Shown here piece by piece: positions 10,680-19,242 of a stretch of 32,473 nt of DNA (positions are counted from its first letter, which is position 1; each line of letters begins with the position of its first letter). The DNA is from Actinomycetes bacterium. GTDB taxonomy: Bacteria; Actinomycetota; Actinomycetes; S36-B12. The stretch is taken from positions 1-32,473 of the forward strand of contig BJGE01000021.1 of the NCBI GenBank assembly GCA_014190275.1, given 5' to 3'. The notes beneath the pieces are model-generated. The model was not told the origin of the DNA and did no database searches. It worked only from the letters and a program-made list of their open reading frames with translations. A program made the translations under genes and the position numbers.

Positions 10680-11534
10680 ATGCCAATTCAGGTAAAAGGT
10701 GAGGTACTTGATGTGCGCCGCGCTGGGGCTTACCACGTGCTTTCGATTACGGCACCTGGTATTCCAGAATCCTTTCGCCCCGGTCACTTCGTCACCATCG
10801 GAATTGGTGGCGAGGAGTCTGGCCTGATCTTGCGACGCGCATTTGCGATCCACCAGGTGCAATCCCGCGGAGTTTACGGGGGTACCTTAGATGTGGTAGT
10901 CGGCGTGAACGGTAAAGGGACTCGCTGGCTCAGCGAGCGGCGGCGCCACGACAACCTTGACATCGTGGGCCCCCTAGGAAAGCCATTCATGTTGCCAAAA
11001 GAGGGGGTGCCCTGCGTTTTGGTGGGCGGTGGCTATGGCTCGGCTCCGCTATTTATGCTGGCGGAGCAACTACGCGAACGTGGGTGCCGAGTCGATGTCG
11101 TCCTAGGGGCGTCAACCGAAGAAAAACTTTATGGGGTGCTTGACATTAAACGGGTTTCGTCGATGCTCACCATCACCACCGAGGATGGTTCATCAGGTGT
11201 GCGCGGCCGGGTCACCGATGTCTTGCCTGACATCATGGAACGCAACGATGCTGCCGTGGTTTACGCCTGTGGTCCGATGGCGATGCTCGCTGCAGTAGCC
11301 AGCATCGCCTCGGAGTATCGCGCTTATAGCCAGTGTTCGGTTGAGGAAGCAATGGCTTGCGGTATTGGTATCTGCATGACATGTGTGCTGCCGGTGATTG
11401 GCGACGATGGGGTTACGCGCATGGTCCGGTCATGTGTTGATGGCCCAATATTTCGTGGTGATCTGGTGCGGTGGGACGATATCGGCACGATTCCCGCCGA
11501 TGCCCTAGGGGCACCAGTCTTGGATGCCCCATGA
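10680..11534 (+). CDS. pyrK: Dihydroorotate dehydrogenase electron-transfer subunit
   Basis: FAD and 2Fe-2S subunit that passes electrons from PyrD to NAD in class 1B dihydroorotate dehydrogenase. The 284 aa protein has a ferredoxin-reductase-like fold: an FAD-binding LILRRAFAIH segment near residues 44-60, a NAD-binding GGGYGSAPLF near 118, and a cysteine cluster C-x4-C-x2-C-x16-C (C227, C232, C235, C252) in MACGIGICMTC...RSC that would bind 2Fe-2S. A strong AAGGAGG lies ten bases before ATG 10680. It overlaps pyrD by four bases, as expected for partners of one complex. It is slightly longer than typical PyrK (about 250-260 aa). Confidence 0.92.
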   Translation: MPIQVKGEVLDVRRAGAYHVLSITAPGIPESFRPGHFVTIGIGGEESGLILRRAFAIHQVQSRGVYGGTLDVVVGVNGKGTRWLSERRRHDNLDIVGPLGKPFMLPKEGVPCVLVGGGYGSAPLFMLAEQLRERGCRVDVVLGASTEEKLYGVLDIKRVSSMLTITTEDGSSGVRGRVTDVLPDIMERNDAAVVYACGPMAMLAAVASIASEYRAYSQCSVEEAMACGIGICMTCVLPVIGDDGVTRMVRSCVDGPIFRGDLVRWDDIGTIPADALGAPVLDAP

Positions 11535-12553
11535 GCCGGGTCATGTTTGGGCGTGCGCTGGGCCCATTGGGTGCGACCACCCCCAGCACGGATATGTCTG
11601 CGGAACTTTCCTCGCTGGTGATGCCCAGCCCGGTCTTGACGGCCTCCGGATGCGCGGCCTCCGGGCGCGAGCTGGACCAGTTCTTTGATATCACCAAAAT
11701 CGGTGCGGTCGTGACCAAGAGCATCATGTTAAGAGCACGTTCTGGCCGCCCGACACCACGTATGTGCGAGACCCCGAGCGGCATGCTCAACTCAATTGGG
11801 CTTCAGGGGCCTGGAATTGAGCAGTTCATCGAAGAAGACTTAGCTTGGCTCAAGGAACGCGGCGCTCGCACCGTGGTCTCGATCGCGGGGGAATCGGTCG
11901 ACGAGTACGGCAAGCTCGCACAGAAATTGCGCACAGCGCAGGGTGTAGATGCAATTGAGGTAAATATTTCATGTCCAAACGTGGCGAACCGGAACCAAGT
12001 TTTTGCATGTGACCCTGAGATGGCCGCCAATGTTATCCAAACGGTGCGGCGACAAAGCGACTCGCAAACACCAATTTTTGCAAAACTCTCACCCGATGTC
12101 ACCGATATCACCGAGGTTGCAAGGTCGGTAGTACGCGCGGGGGTTGACGGAATAACGGTGATCAACACCGCACTTGGCCTGGTGATTGATTTGGAGACGA
12201 TGCGACCGGCACTTGCCGGGGTGACAGGTGGTCTGAGCGGCCCGGCAATTCGTCCCATCGCGCTTCGCTGCGTCTGGCAGATTCGGCAAGCGCTGCCGGA
12301 TATCCCGATTCTAGGAGTGGGTGGCATCCGCAGCGGGCTTGATGCACTGCAGTTCATTCTTGCCGGAGCCAATGCGGTGTCGGTAGGCACGATGACCTTC
12401 AATGATCCGTCAGCGCCCATGCGGGTGCACAATGAGTTGGCGCTTGCGCTACAGGATCGGGGATTTGAAAGTGTTAGCCAAGCCATCTCATATGGCCACC
12501 GGGGTGCAGACATCTTTGAATCCGATGACGAAGGCGAAACCGAACCAGAATGA
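11531..12553 (+). CDS. pyrD: Dihydroorotate dehydrogenase, class 1B catalytic subunit
   Basis: FMN enzyme that oxidises dihydroorotate to orotate. Class 1 is indicated by the catalytic-loop cysteine in NISCPN (C148 from this start), and class 1B by the adjacent pyrK. FMN-binding features are AKLSPDV, ITVINTALG and GVGGIRSGLDALQFILAGANAVSVGT. ATG 11531 overlaps the pyrK stop as ATGA and gives 340 aa. ATG 11594 (319 aa) is also possible because family members usually begin near the MSAELSSL segment. The ORF-track start at 11471 lies deep inside pyrK and is rejected. The C-terminus ends in an acidic tail ([11 protein letters not shown]) that looks unstructured. Confidence 0.94.
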   Translation: MSRVMFGRALGPLGATTPSTDMSAELSSLVMPSPVLTASGCAASGRELDQFFDITKIGAVVTKSIMLRARSGRPTPRMCETPSGMLNSIGLQGPGIEQFIEEDLAWLKERGARTVVSIAGESVDEYGKLAQKLRTAQGVDAIEVNISCPNVANRNQVFACDPEMAANVIQTVRRQSDSQTPIFAKLSPDVTDITEVARSVVRAGVDGITVINTALGLVIDLETMRPALAGVTGGLSGPAIRPIALRCVWQIRQALPDIPILGVGGIRSGLDALQFILAGANAVSVGTMTFNDPSAPMRVHNELALALQDRGFESVSQAISYGHRGADIFESDDEGETEPE

Positions 12554-13266
12554 TGAGCAATCCCGCTCCAATAGCAGTGGCACTGGATGCACCGAATCTT
12601 GGCGCGCTTCAGGACTGGGCAGGATTGGTGGCCCCGTGGGTCTCGACCTTGAAAGTTGGCCTCGAAGTCTTTTGCCGTGATGGCGATCTTTCGGTGTCCG
12701 GCGCACGCGCTGCCGCAAGTTCGGCAGGTGTCAAGGGAATCGAAATCTTCCTAGATTTAAAACTCCATGACATCCCCGCAACAGTGGCTGGTGCAGCACG
12801 GGCGGTGGCCCATCTGGAGCCCGCAATCTTGACGGTGCATGCGGCTGGCGGTGCCGCCATGGTGGAAGCCGCCGCACTCGCCTTACCGAATACCCGCATT
12901 GCTGCGGTCACCGTATTGACCTCCCTAGATGAGCAGGCCTTGGCCGCCATCGGGATGATCGGACCGTCGATTGATGCGGCGGTCCGTCTTGCGGTCCTTG
13001 CAACTAACGCCGGCGCGCGGGCCGTGGTGTGCTCGCCCCGAGAGGTGGCAGCTATTCGGGCTGCGGTATCGCCGGAAATCACCTTGATTACCCCAGGGGT
13101 GCGACCACCCGGCAGCTCGGTTGATGATCAAAAGCGGGTGGCGACCCCGGCGCAAGCCATGGCTGATGGCTCGGATCTGTTGGTGATCGGCCGGCCGATT
13201 ACCGCAGCTGCTGATGTTGCGCGCGCGGCGCAGGAAATTGCCTTGAGCATTGTGGATGTGAGTTAG
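12550..13266 (+). CDS. pyrF: Orotidine 5'-phosphate decarboxylase
   Basis: Converts OMP to UMP, the last step of de novo UMP synthesis. The 238 aa protein has the short-family signature LDLKLHDIP near residues 68-76, containing the catalytic D-x-K-x-x-D set. Other typical segments are IAVALDAP at the N-terminus, LITPGVRP and LLVIGRPIT at the phosphate-binding end. This is the E. coli/Bacillus-type enzyme rather than the longer type known from mycobacteria. The start is ATG 12550 (ATGA overlap with pyrD) or ATG 12553. It ends two bases before gmk, leaving no room for the mihF gene often found here in actinobacteria. Confidence 0.96.
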   Translation: MMSNPAPIAVALDAPNLGALQDWAGLVAPWVSTLKVGLEVFCRDGDLSVSGARAAASSAGVKGIEIFLDLKLHDIPATVAGAARAVAHLEPAILTVHAAGGAAMVEAAALALPNTRIAAVTVLTSLDEQALAAIGMIGPSIDAAVRLAVLATNAGARAVVCSPREVAAIRAAVSPEITLITPGVRPPGSSVDDQKRVATPAQAMADGSDLLVIGRPITAAADVARAAQEIALSIVDVS

Positions 13267-13268
13267 AG

Positions 13269-13835
13269 GTGGCCCACCTTGCCCCATTGGTGGTTGTCTC
13301 CGGCCCATCTGGAGTTGGCAAGAGCACGGTGGTGGAAGCGGCGCTGACTCTTGCTCCTGATATCTGGCTCTCGGTATCAGCGACTACGCGGGCGCCGCGC
13401 GCTGGCGAATTGGACGGCAGGGAGTATTTCTTCGTTGATGATGCCCAGTTCACTCGGCTAATCGAGCAGGACGAACTACTGGAGTGGGCCGAGTTTGCGG
13501 GTAACAGATATGGCACTCCGCGCGGACCCGTGCTTGAGCATCGGGCCGGTGGCACCCCGGTGATCTTGGAAATTGAGGTGGCCGGGGCTAGGCAGGTGCG
13601 AACCCGCGTGCCCGAGGCTCGGCTGGTGTTCTTGGCACCGCCCTCATGGCCCGAATTGGAGGCCAGATTGATCGGCCGGGGGACCGAGTCGCCGGGGGCG
13701 GTAGCCCGGCGACTAGCCGCCGCCGAGCTGGAATTGGCTGCGGCTTCTGAGTTTGATCAGGTCATTGTGAATACCGATGTCGGCGAGTGTGCAGCCGCAT
13801 TGGTAGCATGCCTGCATGAGCAACCTAAGAACTGA
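13269..13835 (+). CDS. gmk: Guanylate kinase
   Basis: Phosphorylates GMP to GDP with ATP. The 188 aa protein begins at GTG 13269 with the P-loop GPSGVGKST at residues 12-20. It continues with [22 protein letters not shown] (GMP-binding), [15 protein letters not shown] and [14 protein letters not shown]. The length is standard. It is two bases after pyrF and overlaps rpoZ by 20 bases. The distal part of the gene carries the putative rpoZ promoter. In this position it links pyrimidine and guanine nucleotide supply to the RNA polymerase omega gene. Confidence 0.96.
   Translation: MAHLAPLVVVSGPSGVGKSTVVEAALTLAPDIWLSVSATTRAPRAGELDGREYFFVDDAQFTRLIEQDELLEWAEFAGNRYGTPRGPVLEHRAGGTPVILEIEVAGARQVRTRVPEARLVFLAPPSWPELEARLIGRGTESPGAVARRLAAAELELAAASEFDQVIVNTDVGECAAALVACLHEQPKN
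13804..13809 (+). promoter_or_regulatory. Putative leaderless -10 element for rpoZ, inside gmk
   Basis: TAGCAT is followed by six bases (gcctgc) and the rpoZ ATG. It lies within the last codons of gmk. There is no Shine-Dalgarno sequence before the rpoZ ATG, so a leaderless transcript would explain how rpoZ is translated, apart from read-through of gmk. Confidence 0.55.
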
Positions 13836-14088
13836 GGGGATCACCCACCCATCGATAGACGCCCTATTGGAAAAAACCGACTCAAAGTTTTCGTTGGTCA
13901 TCTATGCATCCAAGCGGGCACGGCAAATAAATGCCTATTATTCGCAAATAGGCGAAGGTCTACTGGAATATGTCGGCCCTCTCGTCGAAACCCATGTGCA
14001 AGAGAAGTCGTTGTCGATCGCGCTGCGTGAAATCGATGCCGGACTTTTGCAGGCGGAGGCGATAGAGGTAGTTGAGGTTACGGCCTAA
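13816..14088 (+). CDS. rpoZ: DNA-directed RNA polymerase omega subunit
   Basis: Small subunit that helps assemble RNA polymerase by chaperoning beta-prime. The 90 aa length is usual for actinobacteria. The sequence contains the omega motifs [29 protein letters not shown] (residues about 11-39) and the helix around [14 protein letters not shown]. It overlaps gmk by 20 bases without an SD, with a putative leaderless promoter directly upstream. coaBC follows after five bases, the conserved gmk-rpoZ-coaBC order. Confidence 0.95.
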   Translation: MSNLRTEGITHPSIDALLEKTDSKFSLVIYASKRARQINAYYSQIGEGLLEYVGPLVETHVQEKSLSIALREIDAGLLQAEAIEVVEVTA

Positions 14089-14093
14089 CAAAG

Positions 14094-15311
14094 ATGTCGC
14101 AGCCTCGTGTCGTGCTGGGCGTAGCCGGCGGTATCGCGGCTTATAAAGTGGTCGAAGTCCTTAGAGGCTTAACCGAGGCCGGTCATGACGTAACCGTCGT
14201 ACCCACCGCCGCGGCCCTTAACTTTGTTGGTGAAGCCACTTGGGCCGCGTTATCTGCACATCCGGTAGCCACTTCGGTGTGGGCAAACGCCCACGAAGTC
14301 TCACACGTTAAATTGGGGCAACAGGCCGATTGCGTGGTCGTGGCTCCGGCGACGGCTGACCTGCTGGCTCGGGCTACCCACGGGATTGCCAATGACCTGT
14401 TGACCAACGTGCTCCTGACCGCCAGATGTCCGATTGTGTTGGCTCCGGCAATGCACACCGAGATGTGGCAGCACCCGGCTACCCAAAGCAATGTGGCGAC
14501 CCTTAGGGCTCGCGGGGTGATCGTGCTGGAGCCAGCCGCCGGTCGGCTGACCGGGGCCGACTTCGGACCCGGGCGCCTGCCGGATCCGGTCGCCATAGTG
14601 GCGGCGGTGCAAGATGTAGTGCGGCGGCCGCCCACCGCGGACCTATCCGGCCGGCGGGTAGTGATCAGCGCCGGGGGCACCCGTGAGATTTGGGATCCGG
14701 TCCGCTTCATCGGCAACATCAGTAGTGGCCGGCAAGGGGTTGAGTTGGCTCGCACCGCAGTGTCCCGTGGGGCAAAAGTTACCTTGGTGGCAGCGCATCT
14801 AAGTGTCCCAGCCCCGGCCGGTGTCACCTTGGTTTCGGTGAGTTCAGCGGATGACCTTTTAGCGGCGATGTTGGCGGCAGCAACCGGCGCCGATGCGATA
14901 GTAATGGCTGCCGCTGTTGCTGATTTTCGACCTGAGGCAGTGGCCACCAGCAAAATTAAGAAGCCCGAAGGCCCGGCCGATTTGAGTCTGAAACTGTCAC
15001 CGACCGTCGACATTTTGGTGGAATTGGTGCGCCGCCGTGAGGGTGGGTTGCCGGTGATTGTTGGCTTTGCCGCTGAGACGGCGGTCGATGAGCACGAGTT
15101 AGTGCAGTTGGGGCGCCAAAAATTGGCGCGTAAGGGCTGTGACCTCTTAGTGGTCAACGAGGTCGGACGCCAAGTGGTATTTGGGTCAGAAGAAAATGAA
15201 GTGACGATCTTGGGGCATGAGGGCAGTGAGGTGCACCTGCCGAGGTCCTCAAAGGCGGCAATTTCCGATGCGGTCTGGAACGCCGTGGTGCATGAGTGGA
15301 AACGGGCCTAG
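14094..15311 (+). CDS. coaBC: Bifunctional phosphopantothenoylcysteine decarboxylase / phosphopantothenate-cysteine ligase
   Basis: Carries out two consecutive steps of coenzyme A synthesis: ligation of cysteine to phosphopantothenate (CoaB) and its FMN-dependent decarboxylation (CoaC). Residues 1 to about 175 are the flavoprotein CoaC half, with GGIAAYK at the start, the catalytic His in SHVKLG near residue 70 and PAMHTEMW near 117-124. That motif has His where E. coli-type enzymes have Asn (PAMN), a variant I recall from other actinobacteria. Residues from about 185 on are CoaB, with ISAGGTREIWDPVRFIGNISSG, AAAVADFRP and the lysine-rich KIKKPEG. The ATG is supported by the family start. An inverted-repeat region follows before metK. 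Confidence 0.95.
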   Translation: MSQPRVVLGVAGGIAAYKVVEVLRGLTEAGHDVTVVPTAAALNFVGEATWAALSAHPVATSVWANAHEVSHVKLGQQADCVVVAPATADLLARATHGIANDLLTNVLLTARCPIVLAPAMHTEMWQHPATQSNVATLRARGVIVLEPAAGRLTGADFGPGRLPDPVAIVAAVQDVVRRPPTADLSGRRVVISAGGTREIWDPVRFIGNISSGRQGVELARTAVSRGAKVTLVAAHLSVPAPAGVTLVSVSSADDLLAAMLAAATGADAIVMAAAVADFRPEAVATSKIKKPEGPADLSLKLSPTVDILVELVRRREGGLPVIVGFAAETAVDEHELVQLGRQKLARKGCDLLVVNEVGRQVVFGSEENEVTILGHEGSEVHLPRSSKAAISDAVWNAVVHEWKRA

Positions 15312-15316
15312 CCATT

Positions 15317-15342
15317 ACACTCAAGTGTCAGCTGTGACACTT
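15317..15342 (+). promoter_or_regulatory. Nested inverted repeats between coaBC and metK
   Basis: AAGTGTCA (15323-15330) and TGACACTT (15335-15342) form a perfect 8-base inverted repeat around GCTG. Its left arm also overlaps a second inverted repeat, ACACT (15317-15321), CA, AGTGT (15324-15328). The middle arm can therefore pair with either flank. The right arm overlaps a possible -35 (TGTGAC, 15333-15338), sited 16 bases before a weak -10 (TACTAC, 15355-15360). It could be an operator for metK or mutually exclusive RNA hairpins. No U-run follows, so a plain terminator for coaBC is less likely. The regulator is unknown. Confidence 0.5.
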
Positions 15343-15379
15343 ACTCGTTGGTTCTACTACTTCTGTAAGGGGAAATCAC

Positions 15380-16630
15380 GTGCCTAAGCGCTTGTTCACA
15401 TCTGAGTCGGTTACCGAGGGTCATCCGGACAAAATGGCGGACCAAATCAGCGATGCGATTCTTGATGACCTACTTCGCCAGGACCCGCGGAGTCGGGTTG
15501 CCGTCGAAACCATGTTGACCACCGGGCAGGTACACGTGGCCGGTGAGGTCACTACCGATGGCTTCGCCGATGTGATCCGTTTGGTGCGCGATACCGTCCT
15601 GGGAATCGGATATGACTCCTCGGTAAAAGGTTTTGATGGGGAATCATGTGGTGTGTCGGTTTCGATCGGCAAACAATCACCCGACATCGCCCAAGGCGTT
15701 GACGATGCCATCGAAGAACGTGAGGGGGGCAGCGGCGACCCACTCGATCGTCAAGGTGCCGGCGACCAAGGCCTGATGTTCGGGTATGCCTGCACCGACA
15801 CCCTTGAGCTCATGCCGCTGCCAATCTCGTTGGCCCACCGGTTGGCCGAGCAACTAACCGCGGTGCGCAAGGACGGCCGCGTGCCTTATCTGCGCCCTGA
15901 TGGCAAGACCCAGGTAACAATCGAGTACGACGAGGATGATCGCCCGACTCGAATCGACACCATCGTGGTGTCCAGCCAGCACGCCCGCGATATTAATCTC
16001 GACACCATGCTGAGCCCAGATATTCGGGCCCATGTGGTTGATCCAATCCTCGCTACTTTGGAGCTGGATTCGCGTGACTATCGGCTTTTGGTTAATCCAA
16101 CGGGTCGTTTCGAAGTGGGCGGTCCCATGGGCGACGCAGGATTGACCGGACGTAAAATCATTGTCGATACTTACGGTGGCATGGCCCGGCACGGTGGTGG
16201 CGCCTTCTCCGGCAAGGATCCATCCAAGGTCGACCGATCAGCGTCGTATGCGATGCGGTGGGTTGCGAAAAATGTAGTTGCCGCAGGCTTAGCATCCCGC
16301 TGTGAGGTTCAGGTTGCCTACGCCATCGGCAAAGCCCAACCGGTCGGCGTTTTCGTAGAGACTTTCGGCACCGGAATCATCGGCGACGAAGCCATTCAAG
16401 AGGCGGTCCTTAGGGTATTTGATCTGCGCCCGGCGGCGATCATTCGCGATCTGGATTTGCTGCGTCCCATTTTCAGAGTTACCAGCGCCTATGGTCACTT
16501 TGGCCGCCCGCAGGGTACCAACGAATTACTTGACGCAGATCAACCAGCGCTACGCACGCAGGTAGGCCCAACATTTACGTGGGAGAATACCGATCGCGCC
16601 GAGGACTTACGGACTGTTGCCGGGGTGTGA
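15380..16630 (+). CDS. metK: S-adenosylmethionine synthetase
   Basis: Makes S-adenosylmethionine from methionine and ATP. The 416 aa protein is slightly longer than E. coli MetK (384) but normal for actinobacteria. Motifs are [19 protein letters not shown] at the N-terminus (GHPDK at 14-18), [11 protein letters not shown] near 128 (ATP binding) and the phosphate-binding GGGAFSGKD near 272-280. The GTG start at 15380 has TAAGGGGA upstream. It is separated from coaBC by 68 bases that contain the nested inverted repeats, so it may have its own regulated promoter. The stop overlaps the priA start (GTGA). Confidence 0.97.
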   Translation: MPKRLFTSESVTEGHPDKMADQISDAILDDLLRQDPRSRVAVETMLTTGQVHVAGEVTTDGFADVIRLVRDTVLGIGYDSSVKGFDGESCGVSVSIGKQSPDIAQGVDDAIEEREGGSGDPLDRQGAGDQGLMFGYACTDTLELMPLPISLAHRLAEQLTAVRKDGRVPYLRPDGKTQVTIEYDEDDRPTRIDTIVVSSQHARDINLDTMLSPDIRAHVVDPILATLELDSRDYRLLVNPTGRFEVGGPMGDAGLTGRKIIVDTYGGMARHGGGAFSGKDPSKVDRSASYAMRWVAKNVVAAGLASRCEVQVAYAIGKAQPVGVFVETFGTGIIGDEAIQEAVLRVFDLRPAAIIRDLDLLRPIFRVTSAYGHFGRPQGTNELLDADQPALRTQVGPTFTWENTDRAEDLRTVAGV

Positions 16631-18669
16631 CGCCGGCGACCAACCCACAAGAAGACCAACTGGCACTGCTGCCAGCCGGCGGCAAGCCGCCTGCGCGACG
16701 GCCCCGTAAGGGGCCGTCAGCGACTTTGGAATTAGCCGCACAGTTACCCATCGCCCAGGTGCGAATCGACTCACCCTTGCCGCAACTTGATCGAATATTC
16801 GACTACACCATTTCGCGTCAGCTCGATGATTTGGTGCACCCGGGAGTGCGAGTGCGGGTGCGCTTTGCTGGGCGCTTGGTCAGCGGGTTCGTCGTCGGTC
16901 GGGTGCCAGCCCACGTCGCCGGTAAGTCACTACGTCCGATAGAGCGGGTGCTATCGAACGAACGCGTTCTTACCCCGGAGATAGCCGATCTGGTATCGGC
17001 CGTTGCCGAACACTATGCGGGCACATTCTCTGATGTGGTCCGCAGTGCGGTACCGCCTAGGCACGCACGGGCTGAGTCGCTGCAATATGAAAAACCTGTT
17101 TTGGTCGCTCAGGTGCGCGACGAAGACACGGCTCGCTGGAGTCGTTATACCAATGGGGCCGCGCTATTCCGGCGGCTGCGTAACGGTAAATCTGCGAATA
17201 CTCGAGGAGTATGGAGTGCCGCACCGGCCCAGCCTTGGTATCAGGACATAGCGGCCTTGATTCGAGCCGTACTCGAGCAGCCTAGTGGCGGCGCGGTCGT
17301 GGTGCTGCCCGATGCGCATGATGTTGATTTGCTAGCACGTGAACTTGCCGAGCTACGTGAGCTCACGGCGGTGTTGACGGCGGATCAAGGCCCCGAACGT
17401 CGTTACCGGGAGTTCCTTCGGGGCTTACGAGGTGCGGCGCGACTAGTAATCGGTACTAGGGCGGCTGTTTTTGCTCCGGTATTGGATCTACGACTAATCG
17501 TGGTGTGGGATGACCAAGATGATTCCCTATGGGAACCGCATGCGCCTTATTGGAATGCCCGTGATGTGGCAGCGATCCGCTCATCAGCGACCGGATGTGC
17601 TCTCTTGGTTGGTTCGCCATCGAGGAGCGTTGAGACCCAGCTTTGGTGTGAACGGGGATGGGCTCAATCGTTAGCACCAAACCGCGAGACTATTTCGGTC
17701 AGTGCACCGTTGGTTCGGGCACTTGAGCAAGATGATCTTGCGCGCGATGCGGCGGCTGCGTCTGCGCGACTACCGCATATGGCGTGGTCGGTGGCCAAGG
17801 CTGGACTGAAGGCTGGTCCGGTTCTAGTGCAGGTCCCGCGCCGCGGCTATCTGCCAACCCTTAGTTGCCAAAACTGTCGCACACCGGCGAGATGCAGCTG
17901 TGGTGGCTACCTTGGTTTTGGCATCGGCCAGAGCATTCCGTCGTGTACCTGGTGTGGGGCGCCTGCGAGAGATTGGAAGTGCGCAAATTGTGGTGACACG
18001 CACCTGCGTGCGGTAGCCATCGGAGTAGAACGCACGGCTGAGGAATTTGGCCGAGCATTTCCTTCCGTATCGATTATCTGGTCGCAGTCCTCGGCCATAC
18101 GTCGAAGTGTAGGCGCTGCACCGGCATTGGTAATCGCGACACCGGGTGCCGAACCAACCGCCGACGGTGGATATGCCGCGGTGGTAATTTTGGATGCGCG
18201 CGCCCAATTGCAGCGTCCGCAACTGCAGGCGACCGGTGAAGCTGCGCGGCGCTGGTTCGGGGCGGCACTGCTGGCCCGGCCGCGAGCACCACTGGTAATC
18301 ACCGCGGATACTTCCGAGCCGGTGATCCAGGCATTGATCAGGTGGGATGCGCCTTGGTTCGCGAAACGCGAACTGGCAGATCGAGCGGCGGCTGGTTTAC
18401 TCCCCAGTACCAGAATGGCGGTGTTGCACGGTGCGCCCGCTGATATCGACGATGTGCTGTCATTGCTGACGGTTGAACATCAAGTACTCGGTCCGACCGA
18501 CGCTGGCGCCATCGTAGTGGTGGGCCGTGAGTTGGGGGCGCAACTTAGTGCACAACTGCGGGTCATCTCGGCAACTCGCGCGGTAAAGAATGCTGGGAAA
18601 CCGGTGACCGTGACGTTGGATCCACGCGAGCCCATCGCCAAGGCGGCCGCACCGATGGCCGGCTCTTAG
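16627..18669 (+). CDS. priA: Primosomal protein N' (PriA), actinobacterial form without ATPase motifs
   Basis: PriA-family replication-restart protein. The 680 aa chain from GTG 16627 (GTGA overlap with metK) keeps the N-terminal DNA-binding domain, with [18 protein letters not shown] and [16 protein letters not shown]. It also keeps an eight-cysteine zinc region ([25 protein letters not shown]; about residues 412-460). The helicase core is degenerate: no GxGKT/S P-loop is found where a motor PriA has one (the region reads [16 protein letters not shown]), and the DEEH box is replaced by VWDDQDD. It should therefore bind DNA and partner proteins but not unwind DNA by ATP hydrolysis. This state is known for actinobacterial PriA. 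The ORF-track start at 16579 lies inside metK and is not used. Confidence 0.9.
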   Translation: MTPATNPQEDQLALLPAGGKPPARRPRKGPSATLELAAQLPIAQVRIDSPLPQLDRIFDYTISRQLDDLVHPGVRVRVRFAGRLVSGFVVGRVPAHVAGKSLRPIERVLSNERVLTPEIADLVSAVAEHYAGTFSDVVRSAVPPRHARAESLQYEKPVLVAQVRDEDTARWSRYTNGAALFRRLRNGKSANTRGVWSAAPAQPWYQDIAALIRAVLEQPSGGAVVVLPDAHDVDLLARELAELRELTAVLTADQGPERRYREFLRGLRGAARLVIGTRAAVFAPVLDLRLIVVWDDQDDSLWEPHAPYWNARDVAAIRSSATGCALLVGSPSRSVETQLWCERGWAQSLAPNRETISVSAPLVRALEQDDLARDAAAASARLPHMAWSVAKAGLKAGPVLVQVPRRGYLPTLSCQNCRTPARCSCGGYLGFGIGQSIPSCTWCGAPARDWKCANCGDTHLRAVAIGVERTAEEFGRAFPSVSIIWSQSSAIRRSVGAAPALVIATPGAEPTADGGYAAVVILDARAQLQRPQLQATGEAARRWFGAALLARPRAPLVITADTSEPVIQALIRWDAPWFAKRELADRAAAGLLPSTRMAVLHGAPADIDDVLSLLTVEHQVLGPTDAGAIVVVGRELGAQLSAQLRVISATRAVKNAGKPVTVTLDPREPIAKAAAPMAGS

Positions 18670-18681
18670 CGTCAGGGGACA

Positions 18682-18687
18682 TAGGAT
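18682..18687 (+). promoter_or_regulatory. Putative leaderless -10 element for def
   Basis: TAGGAT lies in the 24-base gap after priA, followed by six bases (cctgat) and the def ATG. The hexamer and spacing are identical to those before pyk. There is no SD between this element and the start, and no clear -35. Confidence 0.6.
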
Positions 18688-18693
18688 CCTGAT

Positions 18694-19239
18694 ATGGCAA
18701 TTCAACCCATTCGACTCTTCGGCGACCCGGTGCTGCGTACACCGGCGGCTGCTGTTGAGACCTATGACAAGGAGTTGCGAAGGCTCGTTGCCGACCTGAC
18801 CGAAACCATGCAAAATGCCCCGGGGGCGGGCTTGGCGGCCCCCCAAATAGGCGTGCTGTTACGCGTATTCACTTACTGGGTTGACGATGAACTCGGCCAC
18901 CTCATTAATCCTGAGTTGGTACTCTCCGATGAGATTCAAGATGGTGAAGAAGGCTGCCTTTCGCTTCCGGACCTTGCATTTGACACCAAGCGCGCACAAA
19001 GTGTGGTGGCCCGCGGTATGAATATGCATGGCGAGCCAATTATTATCGAAGGTAGTGACCTTTTAGCGCGCTGCGTGCAGCATGAGACAGATCACCTAGA
19101 CGGCATTATGTTCATCGATCGCTTGGATCCGCAGGCCCGCCGTGAGGCGATGCGCCTAGTTCGCGAGGCGGAGTGGTTCGGTGACGGAGCCCCAAAGGTG
19201 CAGATGAGTCCGCACGCTCTCTCGGCCCGGTGGCTGTAG
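18694..19239 (+). CDS. def: Peptide deformylase
   Basis: Metalloenzyme that removes the formyl group from the N-terminal methionine of new proteins. All three motifs are intact in the 181 aa protein: motif I GAGLAAPQIGV near residue 45, motif II EGCLSLP near 86 (Cys metal ligand) and motif III QHETDHLDG near 130 (two His ligands and the catalytic Glu). The ATG follows a TAGGAT-N6 element. Three bases separate it from fmt, which adds the formyl group that Def later removes, so the two opposing steps are encoded together. Length and start agree with the family. Confidence 0.97.
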   Translation: MAIQPIRLFGDPVLRTPAAAVETYDKELRRLVADLTETMQNAPGAGLAAPQIGVLLRVFTYWVDDELGHLINPELVLSDEIQDGEEGCLSLPDLAFDTKRAQSVVARGMNMHGEPIIIEGSDLLARCVQHETDHLDGIMFIDRLDPQARREAMRLVREAEWFGDGAPKVQMSPHALSARWL

Positions 19240-19242
19240 CCA

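Noticed and set aside
11803-12513. 236 aa minus-strand ORF
   Set aside because: Antisense to pyrD in its conserved core; no domain seen.
13264-13271. A small hidden mihF ORF
   Set aside because: Only two bases lie between the pyrF stop and gmk start; no alternative frame in this area encodes an mIHF-like protein.
14183-15157. 324 aa minus-strand ORF
   Set aside because: Entirely antisense to coaBC, whose motifs are intact; composition (Thr, Ser, Arg, Ala) is typical of a shadow frame in GC-rich DNA.
15312-15379. SAM riboswitch before metK
   Set aside because: Only 68 bases are available and none of the recognisable SAM riboswitch cores is visible; only simple inverted repeats are seen.
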